Notes: a model not told the origin generated them from the letters alone. DNA of 64,000 bases from Proteles cristata cristata (GCA_017311185.1 JAESUZ010001514.1:124001-188000); one strand, 5' to 3'. Shown: positions 35,481 through 46,589, counted from the stretch's first letter. Made by a program: numbers and translations.

Positions 35481-35736
35481 AGGCAAGTCCCGCTTCCAGA
35501 TCCTGCTGGACGTGGTCCAGTTCCTCCCCGAGGATATCATCATTCAGACCTTCGAAGGCTGGCTACTGATCAAGGCTCAGCACGGAACCAGAATGGATGA
35601 GCATGGTTTTATCTCAAGAAGCTTCACCCGCCAGTATAAACTGCCAGATGGCATTGAGACCAAAGATTTGTCCGCCATCCTCTGTCACGATGGAATTCTA
35701 GTGGTGGAAGTGAAGGATCCAGTTGGGACTAACTGA
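35284..35736 (+). CDS. HSPB3: Heat shock protein beta-3 (HSPB3)
   Basis: A 150-residue small heat-shock protein in a single exon, the same length as the human protein as I recall it. HSPB3 is an ATP-independent chaperone of skeletal and heart muscle. It pairs with HSPB2 in a defined 3:1 HSPB2:HSPB3 hetero-oligomer. Residues 1-70 form the variable N-terminal arm, including the conserved [19 protein letters not shown] segment. Residues 71-147 form the alpha-crystallin domain, with beta strands around [40 protein letters not shown] and GILVVEVK. The chain ends right after this domain, without the usual C-terminal I-x-I tail. Arg116, altered in a human inherited motor neuropathy, is intact. The ATG has A at -3 and G at +4. 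The frame continues upstream to 35185 but has no ATG there, so 35284 is the start. All known HSPB3 genes are single-exon or nearly so, and this copy has promoter and 3' signals, so it is not a retrocopy. Confidence 0.98.
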   Translation: MAKIILRHLIETPVRYEEEFEARGLEDCRLDHALYALPGPTTVDVSKARAAQVPRVDSVAEIPTEEGKSRFQILLDVVQFLPEDIIIQTFEGWLLIKAQHGTRMDEHGFISRSFTRQYKLPDGIETKDLSAILCHDGILVVEVKDPVGTN

Positions 35737-35837
35737 CATAAATTCCTGTTCATTTGGCTCCAGGAAGATGGCAGTGCAGCCAATGGTACCACCTGGAATG
35801 TTTGTATTAACCATATTTGAAATGATTTTTATGAAGA

Positions 35838-35843
35838 TTAAAA
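35838..35843 (+). terminator. HSPB3: Probable HSPB3 poly(A) signal ATTAAA
   Basis: ATTAAA lies 102 bp past the HSPB3 stop. A GT/T-rich stretch at about 35859-35890 could serve as the downstream element. Cleavage would be near 35855, giving a short 3' UTR of about 120 bp. Longer 3' UTRs from later signals cannot be excluded. Confidence 0.55.
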
Positions 35844-35899
35844 GTATAGACATAGTTCCTGGTATGTTGAGGTTGTTTTTGTTATTCTCACTCAGAGAG

Positions 35900-37424
35900 G
35901 AAAATTGTTAATGCTCCTACAGTTCATAAATGATGCTATTCTTATAAACAGTGACAGTTTAGGAGATGGGTTTGATGCTAGTAAAGACTTGGAATTATTT
36001 CCTCCTTACTCCAACAATGCCACAGAATATGCATTTGTAGTAATTGATGGCAAACTGATATCTTATCCATTTTATAAAAATGTTAATATTGCTAAAAAAA
36101 AAAAAGCTGTGATTCCTTTTACTTGACAAGCTCTTCAGTGAATTGTAATTGAAGTGGAACTTTGTAAATATAGAATTTGAAGGTTAAAATACAGTACTTA
36201 GAAATTGGATCTGAACTATATTTATGATTCAGTATAGCTATTACTGCCTTAAACATAATACTAGAATTTTCAGATACAAATTTTATTTTTATAAAGCTCT
36301 AAATATGTACCCCATTTTTAAAAAGCTGAACTGAATCCTATTTGAATGTATTTTTGACAACAGCATATGTTCTGTAGATATTTATGCGATAGTACAAAGA
36401 TACTGTTGACTCCTACTCCTATAAGTTCGTGTATTAAGAAACCACTTTTAAAAGTACAGTTACTGAATTAAAGGGTTTTAATCTGTGTTCTCTGAGGCTA
36501 TTTAAAATTTTAGATTTCAGAAGATGGCAAAATGTACTACATCTGCTCTCTCTGCATAATCCTTGGCTTTAAATAGCCTGGCAGGTCCGGTAGGTTCCCA
36601 GGCCTCAGCTTGCACAGGGGGCTAAGTTTCTACAGCGTACTGCCCAGGGCTGCTTGGGCTAAAGGGAAGAGCTGAGACGTTGTTGGAGGGTAAGGATTTG
36701 CTTTAGGAGTACTGCCATCAACAGTTGGTCTCTGTGTCATTCCAAAGATTTGCTGTCTCATTCTGTACATGCTAAATATTTCTCGGGAGGAAGTAGCTGC
36801 CTTTACCCCGCACCCACCGTGTGCTAACGGGGAGCCTGTGCACAGTGCTAGGAATAGAAGAGGCTGGGTGTGGAAAAAGCCAGGGTGGGCCCAGGCCACT
36901 GACAGCACCCCTGTGCTCCTCCACAGCGCGTGGTGTGCAGTTTGGGTGAAAACAGGAGAGACACGAAGCAACAGAAAAAGAAATCAAACAGTTCTAAGAG
37001 TAGCTTTGGAAACAAATGTGATCGGAGAGATCTGTTTACAATATAATTAAATTGAAAGAATTGTGAAGCTATATGTTAATGTTTATCCACTGAGGTTTGT
37101 GCATCTAACTCTAAGAAATTTTGTTAGATAAAGTGAGTGTCATGGATCAGCTTTGCCTCATTAAAAAGATAATCGTAATTATTGGGATTACATCTACTAA
37201 TATGATTAGAGCTGGCATACCATTTGTCCCATATTAGATTCTTTCCCAATGATTGGTAGGATGGTGTGAAACCCAACTAGTGCTTTGAGCAACCAACCAA
37301 CCAACCAACCAACAAAAAGCCCCTCATTTGCCCTTAACCTTATTCTAGATCAGGTCCTACTTCTGGGAAAATTCAGGAAGTAAAATTCTTACCATGAGGA
37401 GCCACCTATAGAAACCTTTCCTTT
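35900..37424. other. Non-repetitive DNA 3' of HSPB3
   Basis: AT-rich up to 36560, then a GC-richer, apparently unique block at 36570-36960. I see no SINE, L1 or LTR. The overlapping ORFs at 36630-37050 on both strands carry no domain I know. An (AACC)n run of about six units is at 37290-37313. Confidence 0.5.
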
Positions 37425-37440
37425 AAAAATAAACAGTGAA

Positions 37441-37657
37441 GGGGTGCCTGGGTGGCTCAGTCAATAAAGCGCCTGACTTCGGCTCAGGTCATGATCTCAT
37501 GGTTCGTGGGTTCGAGCCCCGTGTCAGGCTCTGTGCTGACAGCCAGCTCAGAGCCTGGAGCCTGTTTCAGAGTCTGTGTCTCCCTCTCTCTCTGACCCTT
37601 CCCTGCTCATGCTGTCTCTCTCTCTCAGAAATAAATAAAAACATTTGAAAAAAATAA
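37441..37657 (+). mobile_element. Felid tRNA-Lys SINE
   Basis: Full-length copy with a perfect 16-bp duplication (AAAAATAAACAGTGAA) at 37425-37440 and 37658-37673. Confidence 0.96.
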
Positions 37658-37673
37658 AAAAATAAACAGTGAA

Positions 37674-38412
37674 ATAACCACCTCATCCAATTAGTCTTTA
37701 CTTGTTTCTAAGATAAATTTTTAAGTATTATACAGCCATTTTTTTCATTTGGAAAATATACAAAATACTATAACAAATAAAAACGATTTCTTATTCTTTT
37801 ATTACCATGAAGTTGCTACGTGAAGTTTCTAGTTCAGTGTTCACCTATGCGTAAATACCTGTATCACTTTTCACAAGATTATATTTCAATGGAGTCTGAT
37901 ATCCCAATAGTCCTGCTTACTGTCTCTTGTCTGCCTCACTTTGTGCCAACCCAAACCCAGCCTTTGCCCTCGTTGGCCCCACTCTGAGCCCAAGCAGGCT
38001 GACCCAGATGGGCCACATCATTCTTGTTTCCAACTGGGTTCAGCCAATGGGAGTGCTGACAGTAAACCAGAGATAGATTAGTGGGTGGGAGGGGGGAGAG
38101 GGCGGGGCATATCCTCCGGTCAACCTGCCACAGATGAGCTGTAGGCAGTCCTGTGTCCCTCTGTGACTACGCCTCTGGAGAGGTGGCTGCTCCTTCAGGG
38201 CTCCCACTTGTGCTGGGCTCAGGTGTCTTAATAGTTTCTTCCTTTTGTCCCTTCGGCATTTAGGGTGGTCATGTCTTCTGCTTTTCTTGTCCTGGGTGCT
38301 TCACTATCCCCTACTGGTGCTCTTTACTTGTCCGCTTTCCCATAAATGGTCCCTTCATTAAAGTTCTTTTAGGTGATGGAATTCTGATTCCTGCCAGAAC
38401 TCTGACGACTTC
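37674..38412. other. Intergenic, no feature seen
   Basis: AT-rich to about 37900, then a more GC-balanced stretch. No named repeat or credible ORF. Confidence 0.45.
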
Positions 38413-38547
38413 CTTTTTTTTAAGTTTATTTATTTTGAGGGTGGGGGGAATGAACAAGCAGGTACGTGAGAGTGGGAGAGAGGCAGAGAGAGGGAGAGAG
38501 AGAAATCCAAGCCTATACTTAACCAACTGAGCCACCCAAGGCGGCCC
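38413..38547 (-). mobile_element. Felid SINE with internal deletion, antisense
   Basis: The T-rich tail, GA block and reversed head (AACTGAGCCACCCAAGG) are present. The B-box and centre are missing, so only about 135 bp remain of the usual 210-220. Confidence 0.85.
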
Positions 38548-38691
38548 CTGACTGCTTGACTTCTAAAGTGATTTTTTTTTAAAGTACGTCACTTGCTTTT
38601 ACTACCAAACATTAACTGATTTGTAATGGCTATGCACTATTCCAACAGAGATAAACAGTAGTCTAATTTAACCACTCCTTTTTTACTACTG

Positions 38692-39175
38692 GCCCCAACA
38701 GGAAACAGATAGCAATGTCAAAATGGAAATAATTTAAATTGGAGTGATTTACTTATAAAGAGATACACTCCAAAGAAGCTAGCAGGGTGAAGAAGAGCTG
38801 CAAGGGGGCAGTGTATAAGCTGAAGGTAGCAAGGTGGAGCTGTTATATCCCCTGAGTCCAGAGGGGTCCAGAGGGATGGCAGGAGGAAGCAGATCTCAGA
38901 AATCAAGACAGTCAGATGGAGGAGACCACCTGCTGTGACTTTCATATGACGGACACCACCAGCCCCAGGTGACCTCTCTGAGGCACCAGAAGAATAAATA
39001 CTTTCTTCCTGTAATCTCCAACCAGGGCACCCTATTGGCAAGACTTAAGTGGCAGCCAGAGGGCGTGGGCACCCTGTTAATAGAGTTCACATCCTCCCAG
39101 GCCAGAGGGCAGGGTGGAAAAAAAGGTGGAGAGTGACTCCTGGGGGCAATGGGATGTGTCCAGCACTCCTGTGAA
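38692..39175 (+). repeat. Ancient interspersed repeat, copy 2 of 3
   Basis: Begins 'ggccccaacaggaaacagat', passes 'gagtgatttacttataaag' and ends near 'ccagagggcagggtgg'. The motif order matches 5930-6430 and 56490-56960 on the same strand. Confidence 0.6.
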
Positions 39176-40257
39176 GTGAATACTGTTGGTATAACCCTCT
39201 TAGAAAAACCTGTCCTCCCAAATACAGTCTGAGACAAGGACTGAAGTTTGGGAAGGGCACGCCCAGAATGGTGAAAGTGAGAAGTTAGGGGGGAAAGAGG
39301 CAAGGAAAAAAATGGGAAACAAAGTGAGATGATGTGTTGCCATGCTGGCCCCCACTGTACATTGAGCTATGAAGAGGCTCAGCAGGCTCTTGGCATGGAT
39401 GCTGGCTTAGTACCTGGAACTTCTCTCGAAGATCTTTGGGAAGAAATAAAATCTTAAAGCAAACCACAGGCAAGAAAGAAGAGGGAGTTTGCTTGCCTCG
39501 ATCCCTACTATTTCTTGTTTCCCCTTTGTCGAGGGTTAGCTCACAGCATGTAGACTCTCCTGCACTTCTGGGATGTATCATCCAACCCCTTAGTGGATGC
39601 TCAGAAAACCAGACCCCCTGTCCCACGGTGTGACATTTCATCCATGCTGGGAGCAGAAGGACGACTCAGCATGATCAGGGCTCACTCAGGGTGAGAAACA
39701 CAGGCTTGGGGTTTCAACTTGGCCTCCGGCCACCTTAGGAGACTTCGCAATGGCTCTGGTGGCAGTAGCATGGTCTGGGAGGCAGGTGACACCCTCAGAA
39801 AAGAGAAGGCAGATGGAAAGGCACACAAGGCTTGTATTCACCATGACTCCAAATCTAGAACTGCAGGAAGAGGGAACCAGGCAAAACACACAGGCCTACA
39901 GCATCTATTGTCTCCGTACCCCAGACTGCCTTCAAAATTTAGGGACTCTAATATCACCTTATATTTTGATCTAATTCTTTATTTGCTTAAGTGTGAACAT
40001 CAGTCCTCTTAAACTTCAGGATTTTTCTTTTCCTGTAGATTGTGGATCAAAGATTTGTTTTTGTTTTAAGCCGCCATCTCTTATCCTGGTAGCCCAGAAG
40101 TCATTGAAGACTTTAGTTCCCACTGACCTCCCTGAGTCCAAACTGGGATCCTGAACGTGTCCTTGCCTTACGTCTCACCTACTTGTGATGGTCTGAAAAT
40201 TACTGTCAGTAGTCTTTTAGCACATACAAAAAGTGATTTTATAAAACACAAATGGTA
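39176..40257. other. Intergenic, no gene recognised
   Basis: Several overlapping ORFs on both strands (39285-40012) have no recognisable domain. No named repeat. Confidence 0.45.
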
Positions 40258-40258
40258 T

Positions 40259-40486
40259 GATGCCTGGGTGGCTCAGTTGGTTAAGCGTCCAACTTCAGCT
40301 CAGGCCATGATCTTGTGGTTCGTAGATTCAAGCCCTGCGTCGGGCTCCGTGCTGACAGCTCAGAGCCTGGAAACTGCTTTGGATTCTGTCTCCCTCTCTC
40401 TCTGCCCCTTCCCCACTTACACACATGCACTCATGCACGTGTGTGTGTTCTCTCTCTCTCAAAAATAGATAAACATAAAAAACCTC
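40259..40486 (+). mobile_element. Felid tRNA-Lys SINE
   Basis: A-box and B-box are clear. The CT-rich end contains an inserted CA/TG-rich patch ('acacacatgcactcatgcacgtgtgtgtg'), split here as motifs at 40420-40449. Duplications are imperfect. Confidence 0.92.
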
Positions 40487-40551
40487 CACACAAATCATAA
40501 ACAGTCTCAGGGGAAATAAATCAAAACACCTCGTATCATTTCCTCAATCTT

Positions 40552-40703
40552 TTTTTTTTTTTTTTTAGCGTTAGCATAGTATTTATTTCCTACTGCTTTG
40601 CATTTAATATCTCCTATCTTTATAACTAAATAGATTTGTTGCAACTAGTATACAGTTGTGTTTTTACATTCAGTTTGACATTCTCTACCTTTATTTTAGG
40701 TGT
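40552..40703 (-). mobile_element. Short L1-mediated retrocopy, source unknown
   Basis: A minus-strand insertion of about 150 bp with an A-tail (T-run 40550-40566 on the plus strand). The poly(A) signal AATAAA is at 40582-40587, read on the minus strand, 16 bases before the tail. A perfect 16-bp duplication (TCATTTCCTCAATCTT) lies at 40536-40551 and 40704-40719. This is the structure of a severely 5'-truncated processed mRNA copy. I cannot name the source gene. It does not resemble the SINEs or L1s here. Confidence 0.75.
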
Positions 40704-40909
40704 TCATTTCCTCAATCTTAACAAAAATTTTTGTCACTAGTCACTGCTGTTTTCTGCAGAGATTCTCAAATAATTATTTGGAAAAAAGAATAAAAATGGT
40801 GGTTTGGTACGCTATTTTACAGCTCACATATCGCATGTTGAAAATAACCGTTTTAGCAACTGAGTTGGCCAAATGTCCTCCCTAAAATATGAGACAGTAT
40901 TTTAAATTT

Positions 40910-41118
40910 TTTTTTTTTCAGTTTAGGCAGAAGGAAGTTTATTATAGAGCATAAGGTAATTTACAGAATGTAGTAGAGGCTAGAGAACTGAGTAGTCCTG
41001 CTAATAAAATTTGTGGGATCTGGGGCAAGAGTAGGAGTGGATACCCACATAACATGTCTAAGTACTCAGAAGTTAAACATCAGGTTCAGATTGGTGATAA
41101 TATATGTGCTATGTTCCC
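40910..41118 (-). mobile_element. Second L1-mediated retrocopy, source unknown
   Basis: A minus-strand insertion of about 209 bp with a short A-tail (T-run 40907-40918). AATAAA is at 40938-40943, read on the minus strand, 20 bases before the tail. A perfect 18-bp duplication (AGACAGTATTTTAAATTT) lies at 40892-40909 and 41119-41136. It looks like the last part of a processed mRNA 3' UTR. The source gene is not recognised. Confidence 0.8.
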
Positions 41119-41136
41119 AGACAGTATTTTAAATTT

Positions 41137-41975
41137 GAAAAACATATTCTGCTAAGTGCTTTCTTCTACATTTCCTCAGCATTGTTTAGTACACAAGAGC
41201 ATGCATGTATATATGCAATATTCTTATAAAACCCTGTGTAATAATGTCTTCTAACTTCAAGGACAAATACAAGGAAAATCTATTGCAGTAAGACAAAATG
41301 GTCTATGTGATCCCATTCTTTATAACTTGTTGAGATTTTCTTCATGACCTGATGCATAGTTACTTTTCAAAATGTACCGTATATATGTGAAAATAATTTA
41401 TATGTGTATTTTCTATTTGGAGTATATATATGTATATGAGTATGTGTGTGTGTATATGTGTATGTACATATATATATTTGCTATTTTGTTGTTCACCTAT
41501 TCTTTCTGTTTCTGTTGTTTGCGGCAACTAGAAACACACAGATTAGCATTTTAAAATCTTTCAGTATGAAAGCACAGTTTAAAATTTAAAAAAAAATCTG
41601 GTCCACTTTTTCCTTTGTATATTTCCAGGTTATGGTGTCATGTGACATTACACTTGTAATTTCTCTCAGTTGGATTATATCCTATATTACTATGTAGGCC
41701 CACTCTATCATCATGTAATGCTTTTACTATTAAATTATTTTGTCTGGTAATATAATTTTTTGTTTTATGCTTTGCATGACATCTTTTTTCTTACATATTC
41801 AGTGTGCTTTAAGTTTGTTTCTTAGAAGCAGTAGCATGTAGCTTGATTTTAAAATTTGATAATCTGTCTAAGAGATTAATTTAGCTCAGTTCTTATTGCA
41901 TGAAATACTTAGATGTATTTTTTACTGTGTGTATTTATCATGATTTTCCTCTGCTTTTTTTTCCTTCTCTGTCTT
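41137..41975. other. AT-rich intergenic DNA with TA/TG tract
   Basis: A degenerate alternating TATG/TGTA stretch is at about 41385-41480. No gene or named repeat. Confidence 0.5.
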
Positions 41976-41993
41976 TGGATTATCAAGTTTTCT

Positions 41994-42234
41994 TTTTTTT
42001 TTTTTTTTTAATTTTTTTTTTAATTTTTTTAATGTTTTATTTATTTCTAGAGAGAGAGAGAGAAACAGCATGAGCAGGGAGGGTCAGAGAGAGGGAGTCA
42101 CAGACTGAAACAGGCTCCAGGCTCTGAGCCGGCAGTCAGCACAGAGCCCGATGCGGGGCTTGAACCCATGAACCGCGAGATCATGACCCAAGCGAAAGTC
42201 GGACGCTTAACCGACTAAGCCACCCAGGCGCCCC
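41994..42234 (-). mobile_element. Felid tRNA-Lys SINE, antisense, CpG-rich
   Basis: Full-length copy with a perfect 18-bp duplication (TGGATTATCAAGTTTTCT) at 41976-41993 and 42235-42252. Its head keeps most CpG sites, which suggests a recent insertion. Confidence 0.97.
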
Positions 42235-42311
42235 TGGATTATCAAGTTTTCTAAGCTTACCTCCTTATTTTTTTCTCTTCAACTTTAAGGTGTTAAAATG
42301 TAAACATTGTT

Positions 42312-42533
42312 GGGGTGCCTGGGTGGCTTAGTCGGTTAAGCGTCCGACTTTCGCTTGGGTCATGATCTCGCAGTTCGTGGGTTCGAGCCCCGCGTCGGGC
42401 TCTGTGCTGAATGCCGGCTCAGAGCCTGAAGCCTATTTCGGAGTCTGTGTCTCCCTCTCTCTCTGACCCTCCCCTGCTCACGCTGTCTCCCTCTCTCTCT
42501 CCTAGAAATAAATAAAAAAATTTAAAAAAAAAA
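42312..42533 (+). mobile_element. Felid tRNA-Lys SINE, CpG-rich
   Basis: Full-length copy with a perfect 12-bp duplication (GTAAACATTGTT) at 42300-42311 and 42534-42545. A-box, B-box and CpGs are well kept. It lies head to head with the preceding SINE, about 77 bp away. Confidence 0.97.
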
Positions 42534-42631
42534 GTAAACATTGTTAGAAGATGTATAGGTTGATATATATGTTTGAAGGAAAATAATAAAATCATAAAAA
42601 CATAGACATTTTAAATTATTCAGTGTTTCTT

Positions 42632-42850
42632 GGGGCACCTGGGTGCCTCAGTAGGTTAAGAGTCTGACTCTTGGTTTCGGCTCAGGTCATGATCTGATGG
42701 TTTGTGGGTAAGAGCCACATACTGTGCTCTGCAATGACAGGGTAAAGCTTGCTTGGGATTCCCTTTCTCTCTGTCTGCCTCTTCCCTGTTTGTGTGCATG
42801 CTCTCTCTCTCAAAATAAAGAAACACTTAAATAAATAAATAATTTAATGT
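42632..42850 (+). mobile_element. Carnivore SINE, older subtype
   Basis: Carries the 'gactcttggtttcggctc' head and 'ctgcaatgacagg' centre also seen at 2685-2892. The tail is (AAAT)n-like. Duplications are degraded. Confidence 0.92.
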
Positions 42851-43560
42851 TTCCATCCTTCTCCTGGGTGTTCGAAAAACATTTGTGTCCTTACAACCCA
42901 CTGTGTCCCCCTCCCCATCTTGCAGCCGTTGTTCATTTGAATTTTACCTTTAACTATCTATTGTTAAAATCCCAGCACTAAACTTTTTTTTATGAATTTG
43001 TGGGCTACTCTATTGTTTTCCACAGTTTACCTTCTGGGTTTCTTTCACTTCTCAAGACACCTTGTTATTTTGCAAGGGTCTGGACGTGGAAAAATCTCAT
43101 TCTGTATTCCACTGCTTCATTCTGGAATAATATTAGGAGGGTTTAAAATTGTGGATGAACAGTTACTTCACCTCAGCCCTGTTCTGTGCCCCAGGGGACT
43201 GCCCTCTGATTTCAGCTGGGGTTTACCCAACGGAAGGCACCAGCAAGAGAGTAGCATGTAGCATGACAGAGAGGTGGGGGCGATCATTTCTCTGCCTTTT
43301 CCTGTTTTGGTTCCAGGTTCTGGCAGAGGCTCCCACCCTCCAATGTACAGCTGTGATGAGGCAGCCCTTCTCCCCTGGCTCCAGCCCGAAGTGGGCAAGT
43401 AGTTATGTTTCCCTTCCCGATATTCCTTCGGGCTCAACAGGGTAATAATGGCTTCTCACTGTTACTGGTCTCTGGGTGCCTACAATTGTACACCATTTTT
43501 CATGTGTGGGTTTTTGGTTTTGTTTTTGTTTTTCCTGATACCAGCAAGCCATTCTGAGAC
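42851..43560. other. Intergenic, no gene recognised
   Basis: Overlapping ORFs at 42992-43445 on both strands have no known domain. No named repeat. Confidence 0.45.
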
Positions 43561-43564
43561 ACCA

Positions 43565-44318
43565 GCTTGGCGTCCTATAATTCAATTCAATTCAATTCTA
43601 ACACTATCATCCCAGAGAAGGTATCGATCCCATACATCAAGGGTTCAGTCCCACAAGACTGCCTTCTTCCCCACATTGCAGATACCAGTCACAAACTCAG
43701 GTCATCACCTGTACTTCTGACCGACTGACCACAGATTGGAGGGTCCAAGGACCCATTCCCTGGGTTTGGTTTATTTGCTAGAGTGGCTCACATAACTCAG
43801 AGAAACATTTTGTTTAGTAGATTACCAGTTTATTATAAAAGGATGCAATGCAGGAAGAGCCAGATGGAAGAGATGCGGAGGGCTGGATACAGGTAAGAAG
43901 TGGAGCTTCCACGGCCTCTCCAGGTGAGCCACTTTCCCCAAATCTCCAGGTTCACTAACCCTGACACTCTGAACCACATCCTTTTGGGTTTTTATGAGTC
44001 TTTATTACATAAGCATGCTTGATTAAATCATTGGTCATGGGTGACTGAATTCAATCTCTAGTCCCTCTCCCCTCCTTAGAAGTTCCTGGGTGGGACTGAA
44101 AATTCCAGCCCTCTAAGCACAGAGTTGGCTCTCCTGGCAACAAGCCCCCATCCTTAGGTTACTTAGGGGCTTTCCAAAGTCACCATTACCATAACAAAAG
44201 ACACTCTGAAGAACTCAGCATTTAGAGAACTCCAAGGGTTTTAGGGACTCTGTGCTCGAAACTGGGATGAAGACCAAATATGTATTTCTTACCAAAAATC
44301 ATAACATCTTAGTGTCTC
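43565..44318 (-). mobile_element. Old ERV LTR, antisense, family unresolved
   Basis: The plus strand holds 'tagagtggctcacataactcagagaaac', 'ccagtttattataaaaggatgcaatgcaggaagagccagatg', 'gggtttttatgagtctttattacataagcatg' and 'aagaccaaatatgtatttctt' as ordered landmarks. These match a reversed eutherian ERVL-class solo LTR of about 750 bp. A (TTCAA)n run is at 43579-43597. No internal sequence adjoins it. Confidence 0.6.
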
Positions 44319-44477
44319 AGCATTTTTTCTGTTTCCTCAGCCCTGCCCACATCTCTGTAAATCAGCACTTTATTACACATTTTTTAAAAATCCAAGCTGA
44401 GTATGCCTTTGATTTCCCTCTAGGACTCTGAATGATGTCTCTACCTATAATACCCTTCATATGGAATGAGAAAGGTC

Positions 44478-44478
<1 letters not shown>

Positions 44479-44512
<34 letters not shown>

Positions 44513-44514
44513 TT
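44479..44514 (+). repeat. (TTTA)n microsatellite at SINE tail
   Basis: About nine tetranucleotide units forming the tail end of the antisense SINE that follows. Confidence 0.95.
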
Positions 44515-44722
44515 TTTTAATTTTACTTATTTTTGAGAGACAGAGAGAGGCAGAGCGCAAGTGGAGGAGGGGCAGAGATAGAATGAGACACAGAATCTGA
44601 AACATGCTCCAGGCTCTGAGCTGTTAGCACAGAGGCCGACGCAGGGCTCGAACCCAGGAACCATGAGATCATGACCTGAGCTGAAGTCGGAAGCTTAACC
44701 AACTGAGCCTCTCAGGCACCAA
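44515..44722 (-). mobile_element. Felid tRNA-Lys SINE, antisense
   Basis: Complete copy with reversed head 'aactgagcctctcaggcacc'. The tail has expanded into the (TTTA)n run before it. Duplication not clear. Confidence 0.93.
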
Positions 44723-45437
44723 AAAAAGACCTGTTTAAACAAACAAACATGAAGACAACAACAACAAAAACCCAGGAAAACTGAAGGAGACTTTATGAAT
44801 TAAAAATTATTTTCAATGTTTTGAATTTTATCTAGTCAGTGTTTGAGGTCAAAAAGTATGACTTCAGTGTTGCTGAGTCTGGGAAACAACAACAACAACA
44901 ACAAAACCTTATTAGCTCTTGGTTGTTTCTCTTACTGTTGGTGTTATTAAGGTTCTTGATGTAATTTTAGAAGTGATAGAACAAGAATTAAGTAATCTGT
45001 TCTAAGGATACAATAAAATCTTGCACAAAAATGTGTCAGGCATTCTTTAATTTGAAGTCTTGAAAATATAAGTAATTTGTTAAGCAAACTAAAATCTATC
45101 CATATTATAAAATCCTATTCTACCAATAAAAATCACCTAGAAAAATACTGGAGTGGAAAAATGCTCACTAAAATTAAGGATGGAAAACAGGTTACAACAG
45201 GTGCACAAAATTCTCACCTTTAATTTCAGTGGGCATATTTTTATGTCAATACAGTTTTGTTAGGACGTGATTTTCATGGTGGTGTTGTACTCCATCGTAT
45301 GGATATGCCATAACTTACTATATGCAGAGAAGAAAGAATCAAAGGGTACTCTAAAAATGTCAGAAATGACTACATAATTGGGATTTTAGAGTCTTTATAT
45401 TTCACTATGGAAATATAGAAAACAAACTGTTTAATAA
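44723..45437. other. AT-rich intergenic DNA
   Basis: Contains (CAA)n runs near 44757-44767 and 44887-44903. No gene or named repeat. Confidence 0.5.
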
Positions 45438-45449
45438 TTAGGAAAGAAA

Positions 45450-45671
45450 CAGGGGTGCCTGGGTGGCTCAGTCGGTTGAGCATCCAACTTCGACTCGGGT
45501 CATGATCTCACAGTTTGTGGGTTCGAACCCTGCATCGGGCTATGTGCTGACAGCCAGCTCAGAGCTTAGAGCCTGTTTCAGATTCTGTGTCTCCCTCTCT
45601 CTCTGACCCTCCCCTGCTCATGCTGTCTCTCTCTCAGAAATAAATAAAACATTAAAAAATAATAATAATAG
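45450..45671 (+). mobile_element. Felid tRNA-Lys SINE
   Basis: Full-length copy with duplication TTAGGAAAGAAA at 45438-45449 and 45672-45683. The tail ends in (AAT)n. Confidence 0.96.
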
Positions 45672-45683
45672 TTAGGAAAGAAA

Positions 45684-46589
45684 TAGTAGATATAGTTAAA
45701 AATTTTTCTATAAATGTAACATTTAGCAAATGATCAGCACAGTGTCTTGAAATAAAGTCCTGGTTGTACCTACAAGGGACGTGACAAATACTGGCAGAAA
45801 GCAAGTGTTTTACTCATTTGATGAACATATCCTAACTCTATTCTACTGAGTTATTCCAAAGAAACCAGAACTTTCAGGGCCAACAATCTCAAGAGCTTAT
45901 GATTTTATCAAATGCAATAAGCCTAAATGATTTTCTAAAAATCAAAATTTGAGTGCTCTGCAAATTATTTTCCAATTTGAACCAGAGAGGCAGCCCAGAA
46001 CTTCAACTAGGCTCAGAGTTTATCAGTGACGACAATCAAATGCGCTGTCTTGGCTGAACAGCAGGCCATGAAATAATACCACCTTTCTTGCCCACCCTGG
46101 TGGACTCGGCTGGATGAGACAGCCACCATCACTTCCCCACTTTCCTCCGTGAAATGCTACACTGGCGTTGCTGCGCTCCTCCAAGCAGCTGTCGAGCACA
46201 TGCCATTCTCCTGGAAAACCGCCCTTCGACAGGGCGGAATTTCCCTGTGCCCTTGTTTTGTCCCCCCACTCCCAGTTCTCCAAGCAACATTCAAAGTCTT
46301 AGAGAACTCACTGTGGCTTTAATTCTCTGTTTCTGCTGAATGGGATACAATTACTTTCTTGTGAAACTGATTTTTAATTTGCCAGGAAATTCTAAATAAG
46401 CTCTTTTGGTGCTAAGTCCATAAGTAACCTTTATCTCTGGAACAAGGAAGAAATAAGTGAACCTCTAAGAATTGTAGCTTCCTGGCAAAAAAGAAAACAA
46501 AAAACAAAAAACAAAAAAAACAGAGTAATTAGCCAAGTAGACTATGAAGGCAAATAAATGTAGCAAAACCCAAGGGTTTGAGTACCAAT
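45684..46589. other. Intergenic, no gene recognised
   Basis: A GC-balanced patch at 46020-46290 has short ORFs on both strands without a domain. An A-rich simple stretch is at 46490-46520. A 13-kb stretch without young SINEs begins here. Confidence 0.45.
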
